Source: Gari tellinella (taxonomy: Eukaryota; Mollusca; Bivalvia; Cardiida; Psammobiidae). From it: 64,000 nucleotides of DNA. The stretch is from NCBI GenBank assembly GCA_922989275.2, contig OV277868.1:20580291-20644290 (forward strand). The letters are read 5' to 3'. Of this stretch, positions 30,602 through 41,683 are shown piece by piece. Within the stretch, counting starts at the first letter, position 1. Every line of letters starts with the position of its first letter. The notes beneath the pieces were generated by a model, which worked only from the letters and a program-made list of their open reading frames with translations, did no database searches and was not told the origin of the DNA. The position numbers and the translations under genes are program-made.

Positions 30602-31639
30602 CTTTTATATCCCTTTGGGTATTCCTTTCATATTTGGTATGTGTGTGTATATGGACAATGCCTTTCCATGAACACAAAACAATGACCCCTGTGACCTTGG
30701 CCTTGAACTTAGGGGCCGCATGATCATCGTAAAACGGAACATTATATACGAATACGTCGTGGCATTTTCGTGCTCAAGTTTTAATTGCCCGCTTATTAGG
30801 ACAGACGAACCCATAATTGTATAATAGTTTGACAGTACATGTATATAGCTTTTGTGATGATATGATGAATTCCGAAGTTGAGGTGGCAGGTTTGTGCATA
30901 TTATATGAGTAAAACAACCTTAATATTCTGCGAGTAAACATCAACATTTTAATACTATCATTGACGGAATGGCGATATATTCCTTACAAAACGTTGACCA
31001 ATGATTTGACCAAAGGTAACGGACATACAGACAGGTTGACAGACTGACAAACAAACCGACGCACGTACAAAGTTTCACCGGTAGCATACAAATAACCAAT
31101 ATCATGGAGACCTATTTATTACAAATCTTTGACCAGTAGTGTGACCAAAGGTAACGGCCGGTCGAACAGACAGATTGACAAACTTAACAAACAGACGGAC
31201 AGACGTATAGACACATTGAGGCAAACCAACGGCCCTTATGGTTTCACCGGAAGTATACTTATAACCATAATATTCGTCAAAACAACTTCGGAAAGATCTC
31301 GTTATAACGAGATAATTATCTCGTAATAACGAGATAATTATCTCGTAATAACGAGAAAATATCTCGTAATAACGAGTTAATTATCTTGTAATAACGAGAT
31401 AATTATCTCGTAATAACGAGAAAAGATCTCGTAATAACGAGATAATTAAGTAGGCAATTTTTATTTTTATGTGACACTAATCGGCTTTCGTACAATTGGC
31501 TAGACATACGATAAAAACTTTTTTTATATATATATTTTGGCTATTTCCGCCAAAAAATGTCTCAAGCTGAATACATTACCCTGTATCGCACTGTCAATTG
31601 GTACATGTAATGTGTTTATATTAACCAACTTTTTATTGA

Positions 31640-31805
31640 TGAAGCATGGAACTGCTAGATTCAGGATAAACATAATGCAAAAAGCTCCCACTAGATTCAG
31701 GATAAACATAATACAAAAAGCTCCAGCTAGATTCAGGATAAACATAATGCAGAAAGCTCCTTTAGGAGCTTTCTGCATTATTTTTATCCTGCATTTAGCA
31801 GCAGC
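31640..31805. mobile_element. Family F-type hairpin with a triplicated arm
   Basis: CTAGATTCAGGATAAACATA starts three tandem 36-base units at 31655, 31691 and 31727, each ending in AGCTCC. Only the last is followed by the complementary arm (GGAGCTTTCTGCATTATTTT). Confidence 0.75.
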
Positions 31806-31865
31806 CTATACAACAGACTGCTTATACGCATTGTATTAAATCATTATGGTCATTTTTATAAATTG

Positions 31866-32071
31866 AAGAAAATATTCTTTTCCAATACACCCGTTAACGC
31901 TAAATCTATTTTTTCAAATGAAATCAGTTTGGAGCCAGATCAGATGCCAGATAACTCGGTATCTGATCTGGCCTAAACCTATTTGCAACTCAGATTAAAA
32001 TAGATATAGTTAGAAATTTCTAAAAATGTAATTTTCTATATTTAAATGTAATTGCGTTTGCTTTTCGTTTG
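31866..32071 (+). mobile_element. Family A MITE remnant
   Basis: AATATTCTTTTCCAATACAC, a worn hairpin (GATGCCAGATAACTCGGTATC) and GCGTTTGCTTTTCGTTTGCG are recognisable; both ends are gone. Confidence 0.65.
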
Positions 32072-32101
32072 CGACCCTAACCCTGTACAAATTTGACTGT
32101 A

Positions 32102-32158
32102 CAGTGGAGAAAACGTTATTCTATCCCAATAAACGCGTTTACGCTAAAACTATTATTA
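32102..32158 (+). mobile_element. Family A left-end fragment
   Basis: CAGTGGAGAAAACGTTATTC through ACGCTAAAACTATTATT, then unrelated sequence. Confidence 0.8.
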
Positions 32159-32214
32159 CAACTGTTTTATAAACTCGTTATCACTTTCAAGCATGTTAAC
32201 CTGCTACATGGATA

Positions 32215-32460
32215 GAGTGGAGAATGTGTTATTCTTTCCCAATAAACGCGTTTACGCTAAAACTATTATTTTCACTGCAAACAGTTTGGAGCCAGATCAG
32301 ACGCCGGGTAACCCGGCGTCTGATCAGGCTCCAAACTGTTTGCCACCAAGATAAAGATGAATTATCAGATTTGTCAAAAAGTTGTACTTTTCTACGTTTT
32401 AGTGTTTTGCGTTTGCGTACGTTTGCGTTTAAACGGGAAAGAATAACATATTCTCCACTG
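32215..32460 (+). mobile_element. Family A MITE, intact
   Basis: GAGTGGAGAATGTG (first base changed) to CATATTCTCCACTG; full hairpin with the usual mismatch. Confidence 0.92.
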
Positions 32461-32754
32461 TACATTTGTATATTGCGAATGGGTTGAATGTGCTCCGCTG
32501 TTGGTTGACTCTGTGAGAATGCCACGGCCTTTTAACATGGCTTTATCAGTGGTAGCGGAAAATCGTGCATTTCCTTTTCGCACATTATGATGAAACGTTC
32601 ATGATTACCAACACCGTGAAATTTTATGCAGTTTTTGCACTCTTGTGTCTTATTAGGCCTTTATAGCTATTGGGGGAAATAGTGGATAATATCCTGGATA
32701 CGGCGTTATTCTCCTCTGGCCAACCCCACCCCACCTCCACATTCACTCCTCTTA

Positions 32755-32881
32755 CAGTGGAGAAAACGTCATTCTTTCCCTTTGGCAAACAGTTTGGAGC
32801 CTGGCTCCAAAGTGTTTGTATTGGAAATAATTAATTTAGCGTAAATGCATTTATTAGGAAAGAATAACTTTTTCCCCACTG
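32755..32881 (-). mobile_element. Family A MITE, 127-base deletion derivative
   Basis: Ends CAGTGGAGAAAACG and TTTTCCCCACTG are kept. The hairpin is shortened to GTTTGGAGCCTGGCTCCAAA, with arms of only about ten bases, and the segment between left end and hairpin is almost absent. Confidence 0.85.
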
Positions 32882-32889
32882 CACATATT

Positions 32890-33154
32890 CAGTGTAGAAA
32901 ACGTTAATACATACTATAGTTCCCGTTTTTTAAAACACATACGGAACGCAAACGCATTGCACTTAAATGTAGGAAATTGCAACATTTTGACATTTCTATC
33001 GGTTAAGTTTAATCTGAGTGACTAACAGTTTGGAGCCTGATCAGACGCCGGGTTACCCGGCATCTGATCTGGCTCCAAACCGTTTGCAATTGAACTAATA
33101 GTTTTAGCGTAAACGCGTTTATTGGGAAATAATAAATTAGCCCATTCTCCACTG
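32890..33154 (-). mobile_element. Family A MITE, long variant
   Basis: CAGTGTAGAAAACG to CCATTCTCCACTG. Small insertions lengthen both terminal regions; the hairpin is intact. Confidence 0.85.
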
Positions 33155-33291
33155 TAACAAACAATTAACAAACAACAATAAGGAATTTGCACTCCAAGAA
33201 CTGATGTTCCAGCAACTGTATCATTATTATACCTACATCACCATCATCACTATTATCAACATAATTGTCAGTTAAATTTGCCAATCTTTTG

Positions 33292-33315
33292 AAAGAGTAA
33301 CGTTTCCTCCACTGT
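33292..33315 (+). mobile_element. Family A right-end scrap
   Basis: GAAAGAGTAACGTTTCCTCC and then ACTG. Confidence 0.6.
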
Positions 33316-33338
33316 CACGGTGGACAAATTAGGTATTA

Positions 33339-33583
33339 CAGTTGGAGAAAACGTTATTCTTTCCCAATAAACGCGTTTACGCTAAAACTATTATTTCCAA
33401 TTCAAACAGTTTGGAACCAGATCAGACGCCGGGAAATCCGGCTTCAGATCAGGCCCCAAACTGTTTGCCACTAAGATTAAAATAGATAGTCAGAATTGTC
33501 GAAAAGTTGTCATTTTTTTCCATTTTACTGTGATGCGTGTTTCGTTTGCGTTTAAACGGGAAAGAATAACGTTTTCTCCACTG
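33339..33583 (+). mobile_element. Family A MITE
   Basis: CAGTTGGAGAAAACG to GTTTTCTCCACTG. The hairpin right arm has changes (GGCTTCAGATCAGGCCCC). Confidence 0.9.
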
Positions 33584-33675
33584 TATTATGAAATGTATTG
33601 CAACAACTTATATTGGTGTTATGATATATTTGTATTGCTACAAAGGCAATTTTGATTTCGTAGCAAAACATTTCT

Positions 33676-34215
33676 CAGTATGTGTATAAGTTACAGGGAT
33701 TAAGTGTATTCTGAGATTACGCGTAATCCCTGAACATTTTAGGGATTACGCGTAATCACTAGGCGTTTTAGGGGATAGATGAAATTTCTCTTTTTTCATC
33801 AAATTAATAGATTTGGACTATTCATGACATTTCTATTTGTTTTTAAACATCATGCTTTCTTGACTAATTATGGTCTAATGAACGTTCATAGAAAGTTTCG
33901 CGCACAAGTAAATAAAAATAAGTGAACAGTGTGCATTTAAGTCAGGACAATTAAAAACCAAGACATCTGTCTTGATAATAAGGTTAACAACATACTTTAT
34001 AGCGTGGTACTTGCCTTTGGTATTCATGAACTAAACGGGGTAAAATTCATTACTTTGACCAAAAGTAACTGTCAAATATTTATTTAAAAAATCAACGAAA
34101 AGCTTCAAATTACGCCTTTTCCCTGGGAGATTTAGGGAGTACACGTTCAATCCCTGATTTTTCAGGGATTTCACGTATTCCCTGAATACACTTAATCCCT
34201 GTAACATATACACTG
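33676..34215. mobile_element. Inverted-repeat element rich in GGGATTACGCG palindromes
   Basis: CAGTATGTGTATAAGTTACA at the left mirrors TGTAACATATACACTG at the right. Inside the left end, ATTACGCGTAATCCCTGAAC and AGGGATTACGCGTAATC form inverted units; the right end has degraded equivalents (CAATCCCTGATTTTTCAGGG). The centre is AT-rich with no frame. Confidence 0.7.
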
Positions 34216-34258
34216 ACTTCGTAGGCATACTTGTACATCTCTACAATGTATCATAATA

Positions 34259-34504
34259 CAGTGGAGAATCTGTTATTCTTTCCCAATAAAAGCGTTTACG
34301 CTAAAACTATTATCTGCAGTGCAAACAGTTTGGAGCCAGATCAGACGCCGGGTAACCCGGCGTCTGATCAGGCTCCAAACTGTTTGCCACCAAGATAAAC
34401 ATGAATTATCAGAATTGTCCAAAAGTTGTTCTTTTCTACGTTTTAGTGCTTTGCGTTTGTGTACGTTTGCGTTTAAACGGGAAAGAATAACAGATTCTCC
34501 ACTG
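34259..34504 (+). mobile_element. Family A MITE, intact
   Basis: CAGTGGAGAATCTG to AGATTCTCCACTG; right TA changed to TT. Confidence 0.92.
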
Positions 34505-34667
34505 TTCCAATATAAGTTGTCGTAGCAAAACATTTTGATGATAAAACGTAGTTGGCACACAGTGACTATAACCATGTTTACTAACGGAAAAAACTAGGTG
34601 AAGCATTTGTTCTTATTGGGTGTTTTATTGCTTCTTTGAAAAACCAACCTCATTTCTCTTTCATATA

Positions 34668-34914
34668 CAGTGGATAAAACGTAATTATTTCCCAAATAAT
34701 GCCTTTAAGCTAAAACTATTATTTCTATTGCAAACAGTTTGGGACCAGATCAGACGCCGGGTTACCCGGCGTCTTATCATGCTCCAAACTGTTTGCCACT
34801 AAAAAAAGGATGAATTGTCAGAACTGTCCAAAAGCTGTACTTTTCTACATTTAAGTGTTTTGCGTTTGCGTTTCGTTTGCGTTTAAACGTGAAATAATAA
34901 CGTTTTCTCCACTG
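34668..34914 (+). mobile_element. Family A MITE, older
   Basis: CAGTGGATAAAACG to GTTTTCTCCACTG; interior GCGTTTCGTTTGCG spelling; hairpin slightly worn (CTTATCATGCTCC). Confidence 0.88.
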
Positions 34915-35053
34915 TACGCATGCGCCAGGTGTTTCACACATGTTACATATTGTTATATTGTATAGGAATTGTCTTTTTCTTTTGTATACGACATGTTATC
35001 TTCAGCCGAGTTTTACACAATTTTCTTTGTTCTGATTCGTCAATATACATGTA

Positions 35054-35289
35054 CAGTGGAGAATACGTTATTCTTTCCCGTTTAAACGCAAACGCAAAAC
35101 ACTAAAATGTAGAAAATGACAACTTTTTGACAAGTCTGACTTTTCATTTTTATCTGAGTGGCAAATAGTTTGGATCCTGGTCAGACGCCGGGTTACCCGG
35201 CGTTTGATCTGGCTCCAAACTGTTTTCACTGGAAATAATAGTTTAAGCGTAAACGCGCTTATTGGAAAAGAATAACGTTTTCTCCACTG
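35054..35289 (-). mobile_element. Family A MITE
   Basis: CAGTGGAGAATACG to GTTTTCTCCACTG; hairpin arm GGATCCTGGTCAGACGCC is closer to the D form than usual. Confidence 0.9.
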
Positions 35290-35403
35290 TATATGGGTTT
35301 TTTGTTGTTTCTCTCAGGCCACAACGACCTAATTCTAACTGTTGCTAAAAAAATCAGAACTACCCTCTGCTGCAATACAATCTGTTTCTAATACTTTTAG
35401 ATC

Positions 35404-35525
35404 TTCCGTTTAAAAGAAACGAAAATGTAGTGTAATAAAATGGAGAACATGATAACGTTTTTGAAAATGTAAACGATTATTTTTATATTACAAACAGTTT
35501 GTACCCTGATCAGACACCGGGTGTT
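35404..35525 (-). mobile_element. Family A fragment
   Basis: CCGTTTAAAAGAAACG through AAACAGTTTGTACCCTGATC, then truncated after ACACCGGGT. Confidence 0.55.
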
Positions 35526-35562
35526 GGCAACAAGTGGGTGGGCGTTATTAATTCCCAGTTAA

Positions 35563-35752
35563 ACTTAATACTTCAAACTCGAATCAATCAACCAGTATTT
35601 CATATGCTGAATTTCTATAATTCAATCTCGCTTATGTCGATCATACCCGTATTCCAAATTTAAAACGTGGCTTAGCCACGTCTTAACTATGAAATATGTG
35701 TATGTTCGATCTTCGAGTTCGGATTATCGAGTTTTGACTTACATAATTGTCC
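35563..35752. mobile_element. Family G MITE, older
   Basis: AAACTCGAATCAATC faces GGATTATCGAGTTTTGAC; centre ACGTGGCTTAGCCACGT is preserved. Confidence 0.65.
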
Positions 35753-35761
35753 TTGGAAAAA

Positions 35762-36142
35762 CAGTTTGGAGCCTTGCGTTTAGTTTGATTAAACCAAGAA
35801 AATAATGTATTTTCCATTATATTACGAATCAAAACCACGCGGCTACTTGCGTACCCTTATTAGAATAAAATAAAGTTCATGTTCTGCAACATGCAAACTC
35901 TCACTTTGGCGGTACGCACCAATCTAGGATTTGCCAAGGCTAACGTACGGAAAATGTTGTAAAGCGATATTCTTGCAGAGATATCAACGAATTATGCATT
36001 ATGTCTCATTTTACCCATAGGGAATAGACGCTTTCCGTTCTTGATCAAAACTGTTCGTACTCCAAAAATGGATATCTATTGTACACAGGTTGTCGAAATA
36101 GTAGAGACACTTAGACTGTAAAATATCGTCAAAGTACCATTT
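35762..36142. other. A-type scrap at 35762-35818, otherwise nothing recognised
   Basis: CAGTTTGGAGCCTTGCGTTT joins two separate parts of family A. The following 320 bases show no coding frame or repeat. Confidence 0.35.
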
Positions 36143-36397
36143 TTAACCCATTACCCGATAAATACGCCTTTTAATGTCTTTAATTTCTTCCGTCACTGAA
36201 GAAAATAGTCCAACTTTAAACCGTCGGGAATATGTTACATAAATTGTTTTTTTTTCTATATTCTAGCTGATTATTGCGTGAAGCAGGCTGAAAGTAAAGC
36301 AGAATGTGCCATAAGGCACATTCTGCTTTACTTTCAACCTGCTTTAAGTGGTCACATATCTTCTAAACTAGAAACAGGTTATGGAGTAATGGGTTAA
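36143..36397. mobile_element. Family B MITE, intact
   Basis: TTAACCCATTACCCGATAAA to ATGGAGTAATGGGTTAA. Hairpin loop GTGCCATAAGGCAC. Confidence 0.9.
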
Positions 36398-36586
36398 GCT
36401 ATTTTATGTATTCTGTTGCATTGTATCTGTTTATCGTTGAGATTGAACTGGGAAAGATATAACTCCTTTGTTATTGTAACGCCATACTCAGCATAAAAAG
36501 AATGGCTTTAAAGTTACAAGTGCTGCTTTTATCCAACTTGTAACCAACACTCGAGAGAAAGCAAATTGTTATTTTATTGCATGTTA

Positions 36587-36801
36587 CAGTAGAGAATCTG
36601 TTATTCTTTCCCGTTTAAACGCAAACGTACGCAAACGCAAAGCACTAAAACGTAGAAAAGAACAACTTTTGGACAATTCTGATAATTCATGTTTATCTTG
36701 GTGGTTACCCAGCGTCTGATCTGGCTCCAAACTGTTTACACTGCAAATAATAGTTTTAGCGTAAACGCGTTTATTGGGAAAGAATAACACATTCTCCACT
36801 G
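36587..36801 (-). mobile_element. Family A MITE with one arm and loop half deleted
   Basis: CAGTAGAGAATCTG to ACATTCTCCACTG. TATCTTGGTGG joins TTACCCAGCGTCTGATC, removing the first arm. Confidence 0.85.
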
Positions 36802-36809
36802 TACATTCC

Positions 36810-37380
36810 CCATTTACCAATTCACTGCCATGACGTCAGTTAAAACAATTTTCATCTGCTTTTATTTCACAAAGTTAAATATTCGGTAACTTTCACCATC
36901 AATGGTGCAAAAAGGCGAGTTTCAACAGTTTGAGTCGATATCAGGACCCGAGGTTATAAAACTTAATTACGAACTCTGTGCTCAAAACTCAGTTTCGATA
37001 ACAAGCTCTAATTTTTACATTTTTTACATGTTTTATTTGATTTTTGTCATCACATTTGGATACATCGTTACAGTATAATTGTGTATATATAATACTAATT
37101 ATAAAATAAAATGTTTGCCCAAGTGTTATAAGATGAGAAAAAGTCAGAGTTCATCCAGAGTGCCTTGGATCTAGGTCCAAGGTTATAAAGCTTTTGAGTT
37201 GAGTCAGTTATCGTTCTCAAGCATTTAATTGGTCAGATTTGAGCCTGCCTAGGCTCAAATCTGACCAATCAAATGCTTGAGAACTACTTCAGAGTCAACT
37301 CAAAAGCTTTATAACCTTGGATCCTAGCTTAGAAAATATTTGACAGCGATATCATGCAGACGATACTTTAGTTATGAGAG
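36810..37380. repeat. Degraded D-type region with a fold-back at 37171-37327
   Basis: CTAGGTCCAAGGTTATAAAG and AAGCTTTTGAGTTGA are mirrored by the same sequence in reverse at 37291-37327. The arms continue through AAGCATTTAATTGGTCAGAT, about 75 bases each, meeting at GAGCCTGCCTAGGCTC. Flanking TTTCAACAGTTTGAG and ATTTGACAGCG suggest it lies within a D copy. Confidence 0.65.
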
Positions 37381-37630
37381 GGATAAAGCAAACGATAAAA
37401 CATTACACTCGTCTTTAAATTTCTGGAATTGAGAAATGATTTCTGTTGGTAAATGTCAATATTCTCATTGTGGGGGGTAACAGTTGTAAAGTTAGACAAA
37501 GTTAAGAAATAAAGGTAGAATTTTTAACCCATTTTTTGTCTGGATATTGTAATTGAATATTCCTGTATAGATCTACTTGCTGGAAGCTTTCATTGTAGAT
37601 GATCTAAAGACACTACAATGTTTGTCCATA

Positions 37631-37870
37631 CAATAGAGAATCTGTTATTCTTTCCCGTTTAAACGCAAACGTACGCAAAGCAGTAAAACGTAGAAAAGAA
37701 CAACTTTTGGACAATTCTGATAATTCTTGTTTATCTTGGTGGCAAACAGTTTGGAGCCTGATCAGACGCCGGGTTACCCGGCGTCTGATCTGGCTCCAAA
37801 CTGTTTGCACTGCAAATAATAGTTTTAGCGTAAACGCGTTTATTGGGAAAGAATAACACATTCTCAACTG
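37631..37870 (-). mobile_element. Family A MITE
   Basis: CAATAGAGAATCTG to ACATTCTCAACTG; one GCAAACG unit is missing from the left interior. Confidence 0.9.
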
Positions 37871-37882
37871 TACAACAAAGTA

Positions 37883-38249
37883 CAACGTTCACTCTCTACA
37901 ACGGCCCTCCCAACAACGACTCCCTCCCTACACCGACCCTTGCCGCAGTTCCCTAAACAGGACAATTCTGTCAAACGCTTTTGCTGCTGTAATATCGTCT
38001 GCTTCAAGTTGTTGTCTGCCGTTTTTCTCAAAGTTACATATTGAACATTTGGACAGAACAAAAACTAAATGACGAGTGACAAACAGCTTGAATCCAGATC
38101 AAACGCCACGTTAAGAGGCGTCTGATCTGGATTCAAGCTGTTTGCAAATGTAAACCAAGTATTTATTTTCTCTCCCTATAACAACTGCATCCGCACAACA
38201 CACGCAATCTTTGTCTTCCATTGGGTGTTGTTGTAGAGAGGGGGCACTG
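37883..38249 (-). mobile_element. Family E MITE, complete
   Basis: CAACGTTCACTCTCTACAAC to GTTGTAGAGAGGGGGCACTG; symmetric hairpin with GAATCCAGATCAAACGCC. Confidence 0.85.
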
Positions 38250-38481
38250 TACACACCGTTTTCACGTGGATATGGCTGCACGTCCATGTGTTTCTTCATG
38301 TTGAAAGTATCGGAAAATAACTATTTAATATAAAATAGCAAATCGGACAGGCTAATATTTAAATCAGTATATTTTTTTTTATCAAAATAATAAACTGTGT
38401 TGGCACGATAATTAAAGAGGTCATGCACTCTCAACTATGTCGCCACTGTTTTCAATTCAACTTATAATAGATTAAATGACT

Positions 38482-38730
38482 TTAACTTTTTCCCCTGTAA
38501 CTTCAAATGGACAATTCCAGTCTCGAATTTAGCCTAGCACACAATATACTAGTTAGGGTTTGTTTTGTCAATATATTCTAATATGAGACAGTGGAGACCC
38601 TATCCAGAGGACTCCTTTTAATCGTTTGGAGCCCTCTGATTTGAGTCTTCTCTGTTTGCAAAGGACACGTGTACTCTTCACAGATACACTATTTGCAGAA
38701 AACGCCTAAATGCCTGCCTATTGTTTACAT
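38482..38730. mobile_element. Family I MITE, right end lost
   Basis: TTAACTTTTTCCCCTGTAAC through hairpin AGTGGAGACCCTATCCAGAG to GGACACGTGTACTCTTCACA. Confidence 0.65.
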
Positions 38731-38827
38731 AGAGAGTGTTATTTTCTTGCTAATTGTTTTTGATTGTTCATATTGATCGTGTTATTGATGTTAATTATAT
38801 GATTTGTAAGAAATGCTTCTTTGAGGG

Positions 38828-38924
38828 CCTCGCGGTAGATTAGTCTCCTGACTAAGTGAGTTACACAAATGTACCCTCGTAAAATAAAGTCGTTCATTCA
38901 TTCATTCATTCATTCATTCATACA
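38828..38924 (+). mobile_element. Truncated SINE with (ATTC)n tail
   Basis: GAGGGCCTCGCGGTAGATTA looks like a tRNA-derived head, followed closely by CCTCGTAAAATAAAGTCG and about seven TTCA units (38893-38921). Confidence 0.55.
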
Positions 38925-38984
38925 GAAAAATACCTGTCACTCCTAAAATCAAATGCAAATTAGTTTATCGTTTCCAAAGGTTAG

Positions 38985-39206
38985 CTCCGCCTTTGAAATT
39001 CGCCTTTGAAATCAAGTTGAAATAAATCGGTCTATACCAGTAGCAAACAGTGCAGATGCTGATGAAACGCGTCTAGTCTTAATCCAAGCTGTTTGCTACT
39101 CATATTAATATCTTTCAAGTTTCAACAATATAAAAATAATTTTACTTTTCGCAGACAATATATTTTGAGCAGACGACAGTTTAGAATGATACGAGTAAAA
39201 AGTTAA
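38985..39206. mobile_element. Family D MITE, worn
   Basis: Hairpin AGCAAACAGTGCAGATGCTG facing AATCCAAGCTGTTTGC, then TTTGAGCAGACGACAG and AGTTAA. Confidence 0.55.
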
Positions 39207-39380
39207 TACATTCAACCCTAGCAACGAGTATACTCGTCATGAACATACAGTCTCGTTGTTATGGTAACTTGCCATATGCAAATAGTGTTGACCCTGATGA
39301 GAGGACTCCTAAAAGAACCCTCTGCTCAGCGTCTACACTGTTTGTTATTTTGGAATATACTAGTATATTGTTAATCAACC
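39203..39380. mobile_element. Family I MITE, worn
   Basis: CAAATAGTGTTGACCCTGAT faces CAGCGTCTACACTGTTTG; outer parts only partly recognisable. Confidence 0.55.
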
Positions 39381-39503
39381 CTAAATAATCATATTAAACG
39401 GACTGGACTTTGGAAATTGGAGTTGTCAATTTGAAGTTGCAAGGGTGAGTGTGTTGAACATGCCATGATTCCGGTACAGTATGATGTGAGCATTTACATT
39501 TTA

Positions 39504-39750
39504 CAGTGGAGAAAACGTTATTCTTTCCCATTTTAACGCAAACGAAACGCAAATGCAAATCGCTAAAATGTAGAAAATTACCATTTTTTGACATTTCTAA
39601 TTTTTGTTTTTTAATCTGAGTGGCAAACAGTTTGGAGCCTGATCAGACGCCGGGATACCGGCGTCTGATCAGGCTCCAAACTGTTTGCAATGGACATAAT
39701 GGTTTTAGCGTAAACGCGTTTATTGGGAAAGAATAACGTTCCCTCCTCTG
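39504..39750 (-). mobile_element. Family A MITE with a fully symmetric hairpin
   Basis: CAGTGGAGAAAACG to GTTCCCTCCTCTG. Unlike other copies, both arms read GGAGCCTGATCAGACGCC, so the usual mismatch is absent. Loop CCGGGATACCGG. Confidence 0.9.
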
Positions 39751-39948
39751 TATCTTCCTTTTACCACCATCACTGATGCATAAAATATGTAAATTGCAAT
39801 TTTGACCTATAACCTTTATTAATTATTTGTTTTCGTGTACTGTTCGTTGTAAGTCCTAAACGACAAATCGATTCTACCTGCACTTTATTTAAGCGACAAT
39901 AGCGACGACAAAGTGGCTTATAAAGAGACTGAAAAACCAAAAAGTGCA

Positions 39949-40168
39949 CAGTAAAATTCTCTATAACGACCACTAAAGTGTGTTAATTATGAGATGTTCA
40001 CGACAGGTTACTGTTTAAAGCAAGGTGACAGTAAAACAGAAAGCTCCTTTATAGGAGCTTTCTGTTTTAATGTCACTTTGTTTTATGCTTTAAGCTGTCA
40101 ACTGTCTTTTTATACATGTACGATCAATTTGCCTCCGTTTCAGTGGTCGTTAAAGAGAGGTTTTACTG
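39949..40168. mobile_element. Family F MITE, complete
   Basis: CAGTAAAATTCTCTATAACG faces GTTAAAGAGAGGTTTTACTG. The hairpin has TTTAAAGCAAGGTGACAGTA and loop AGCTCCTTTATAGGAGCT. Confidence 0.85.
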
Positions 40169-40244
40169 TATTTTCAAACAAACGAATATACATGAAGAGA
40201 AAATTTGTTGATCTTTTGTACATCATGGCATCAAACAAATGTGA

Positions 40245-40477
40245 ACGGGGCGCGGCGTCTGGTCTGGGTTCAAGCTGTTTGTGTCTCGTCTTTATGGTTC
40301 TTCTGTCCAAAGGTTCTAAACGTAACTTTGAGAAAAAAGCAGCAGATGACAATTTCAAGTAGACAATATTGCAGCAGTGAAAGCTTTAGCCATACTTGTC
40401 TTATTTTGGGGAACAGCGGCAAGCATTGTTGTAAGGAGGGAATTGTTCAGCGGACCGTTCTAGGGAGGTATCACTGT
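40245..40477 (+). mobile_element. Family E MITE, left third missing
   Basis: Starts in the hairpin right arm (GCGGCGTCTGGTCTGGGTTC) and continues to CTAGGGAGGTATCACTG. Confidence 0.7.
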
Positions 40478-40583
40478 GTAAAGGCTTGTTTTTACAGTAA
40501 ATATACTTGCAAAATGCGAAAAACACTGTAGACCACTGTACATGTGTAGTCCAATATTTGCATTGGACAAGTGCACTTTTATA

Positions 40584-40930
40584 CAGCGCTCCCTCTCTAC
40601 AACGACACCCATCGGGAGACAACAATTGTGTGCGTTGTTCGCAGGGTGTCGTTATATGGAGGGAAATTTGCAAACAGCTTAAATCCAGATCAGACGCCGC
40701 GTTACGCGGCGTCTGCTCTGGATTCAAGCTGTTTGTCACTCGTCATTAAGTATTTTTTCCATCAAAATGTCCATTATGTTACTTTGAGAAAAACAGATGA
40801 CCATTTTAAGCAGACGACATTGCAGCCGTGAATAGGTTGAGAATACGTGTCCTGTTTAGGGAACTGCGACAAAGGTCGTTTGTAAGGAGGGGTCCTTGTT
40901 TGGGAGAGCTGTTATAGGGAGGGAACATTG
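40584..40930 (+). mobile_element. Family E MITE, complete
   Basis: CAGCGCTCCCTCTCTACAAC to TTATAGGGAGGGAACATTG with TA on both sides; hairpin AAATCCAGATCAGACGCC, loop GCGTTACGC. Confidence 0.88.
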
Positions 40931-41399
40931 TAGACACATAGAACATGTATCCATGTATGTGTTACTAGGGTTAAATGGGTTCAGAGCAGAAAAAGTCAGC
41001 GATGACAAACGAGTCTAATTGTCAAAGATAGATTTAAAACCTTCTTTATGAACTTAGAAAAATTCAATAGAAACAATACTATCGAAAACAGGGTTTTCTG
41101 TAATAAATGACATTTTAAAACTGATCTTTTTATAGCTGTTTACACTGAATGCACGGGATGAAAACATTTATGCCGGAATTCTAAAGGACATATGAATATT
41201 TCAAGCACCTCGCTTCATTGACAACTAGTGACAGAATAACAAATGATTCATCATCATTAAGTGGCCGTCTCCAATATGTGCTTGTATTAGATTTCAGAGA
41301 TGCAGTCAACCTAGACTGGTTTCAAAACCTGAAAATGTTTGTTATTAATTTCCGTTTACTCATTTACATAAAAAATATAGCATTCCCTAGTGACCATAT
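40931..41399. other. No feature recognised
   Basis: AT-rich sequence. The short frame over 41218-41481 has no recognisable content and runs into a family A fragment. Confidence 0.3.
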
Positions 41400-41480
41400 G
41401 CATTGGAGTGGATGTTATTCTTTCCCAATAAACGCGTTTACGCTAAAATTATTAATTCCATTGCAAATAGTTTGGAGCTA
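41400..41480 (+). mobile_element. Family A left fragment
   Basis: CATTGGAGTGGATGTTATTC to AAATAGTTTGGAGC, then broken off; an I-type arm (GGAGTCCTCTGATCGGGG) follows at about 41545. Confidence 0.7.
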
Positions 41481-41683
41481 AACCAACGAGGCATATTTGA
41501 TCTCTTTTCACACCATATATCGGTTTGAATCTTAATATACTATTGGAGTCCTCTGATCGGGGTCTACACTGTTTGCTAATAAAGAGCAGTAGTTATTTAA
41601 CTACTCAGAATTCAAATTAGACTGGATCATGTTTTTCGTAACTGAAATGATCCACAAGAGAACATAATAACCCACAAGAGTTA

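Larger units (their letters stand above)
29615..31498. mobile_element. 1.9 kb element with inverted ends and palindromic internal arrays
   Basis: The terminal inverted repeat CAATTGTACGAAAGCCGATT continues through AGTGTCACATAAAAA and is mirrored at 31463-31498. Inside each end lies an array of CTCGTTATAACGAGATAATT units (left about 29663-30195, right about 31293-31447), each unit itself a palindrome. The interior holds (CCAT)n/(GTCT)n repeats near 30270-30315 and a family D copy. I see no coding frame or clear target duplication. Confidence 0.75.

Noticed and set aside
29663..31447. CRISPR-like or satellite array
   Set aside because: Units are contiguous palindromes without spacers and sit inside the inverted ends of a transposon-like element in a eukaryotic genome.
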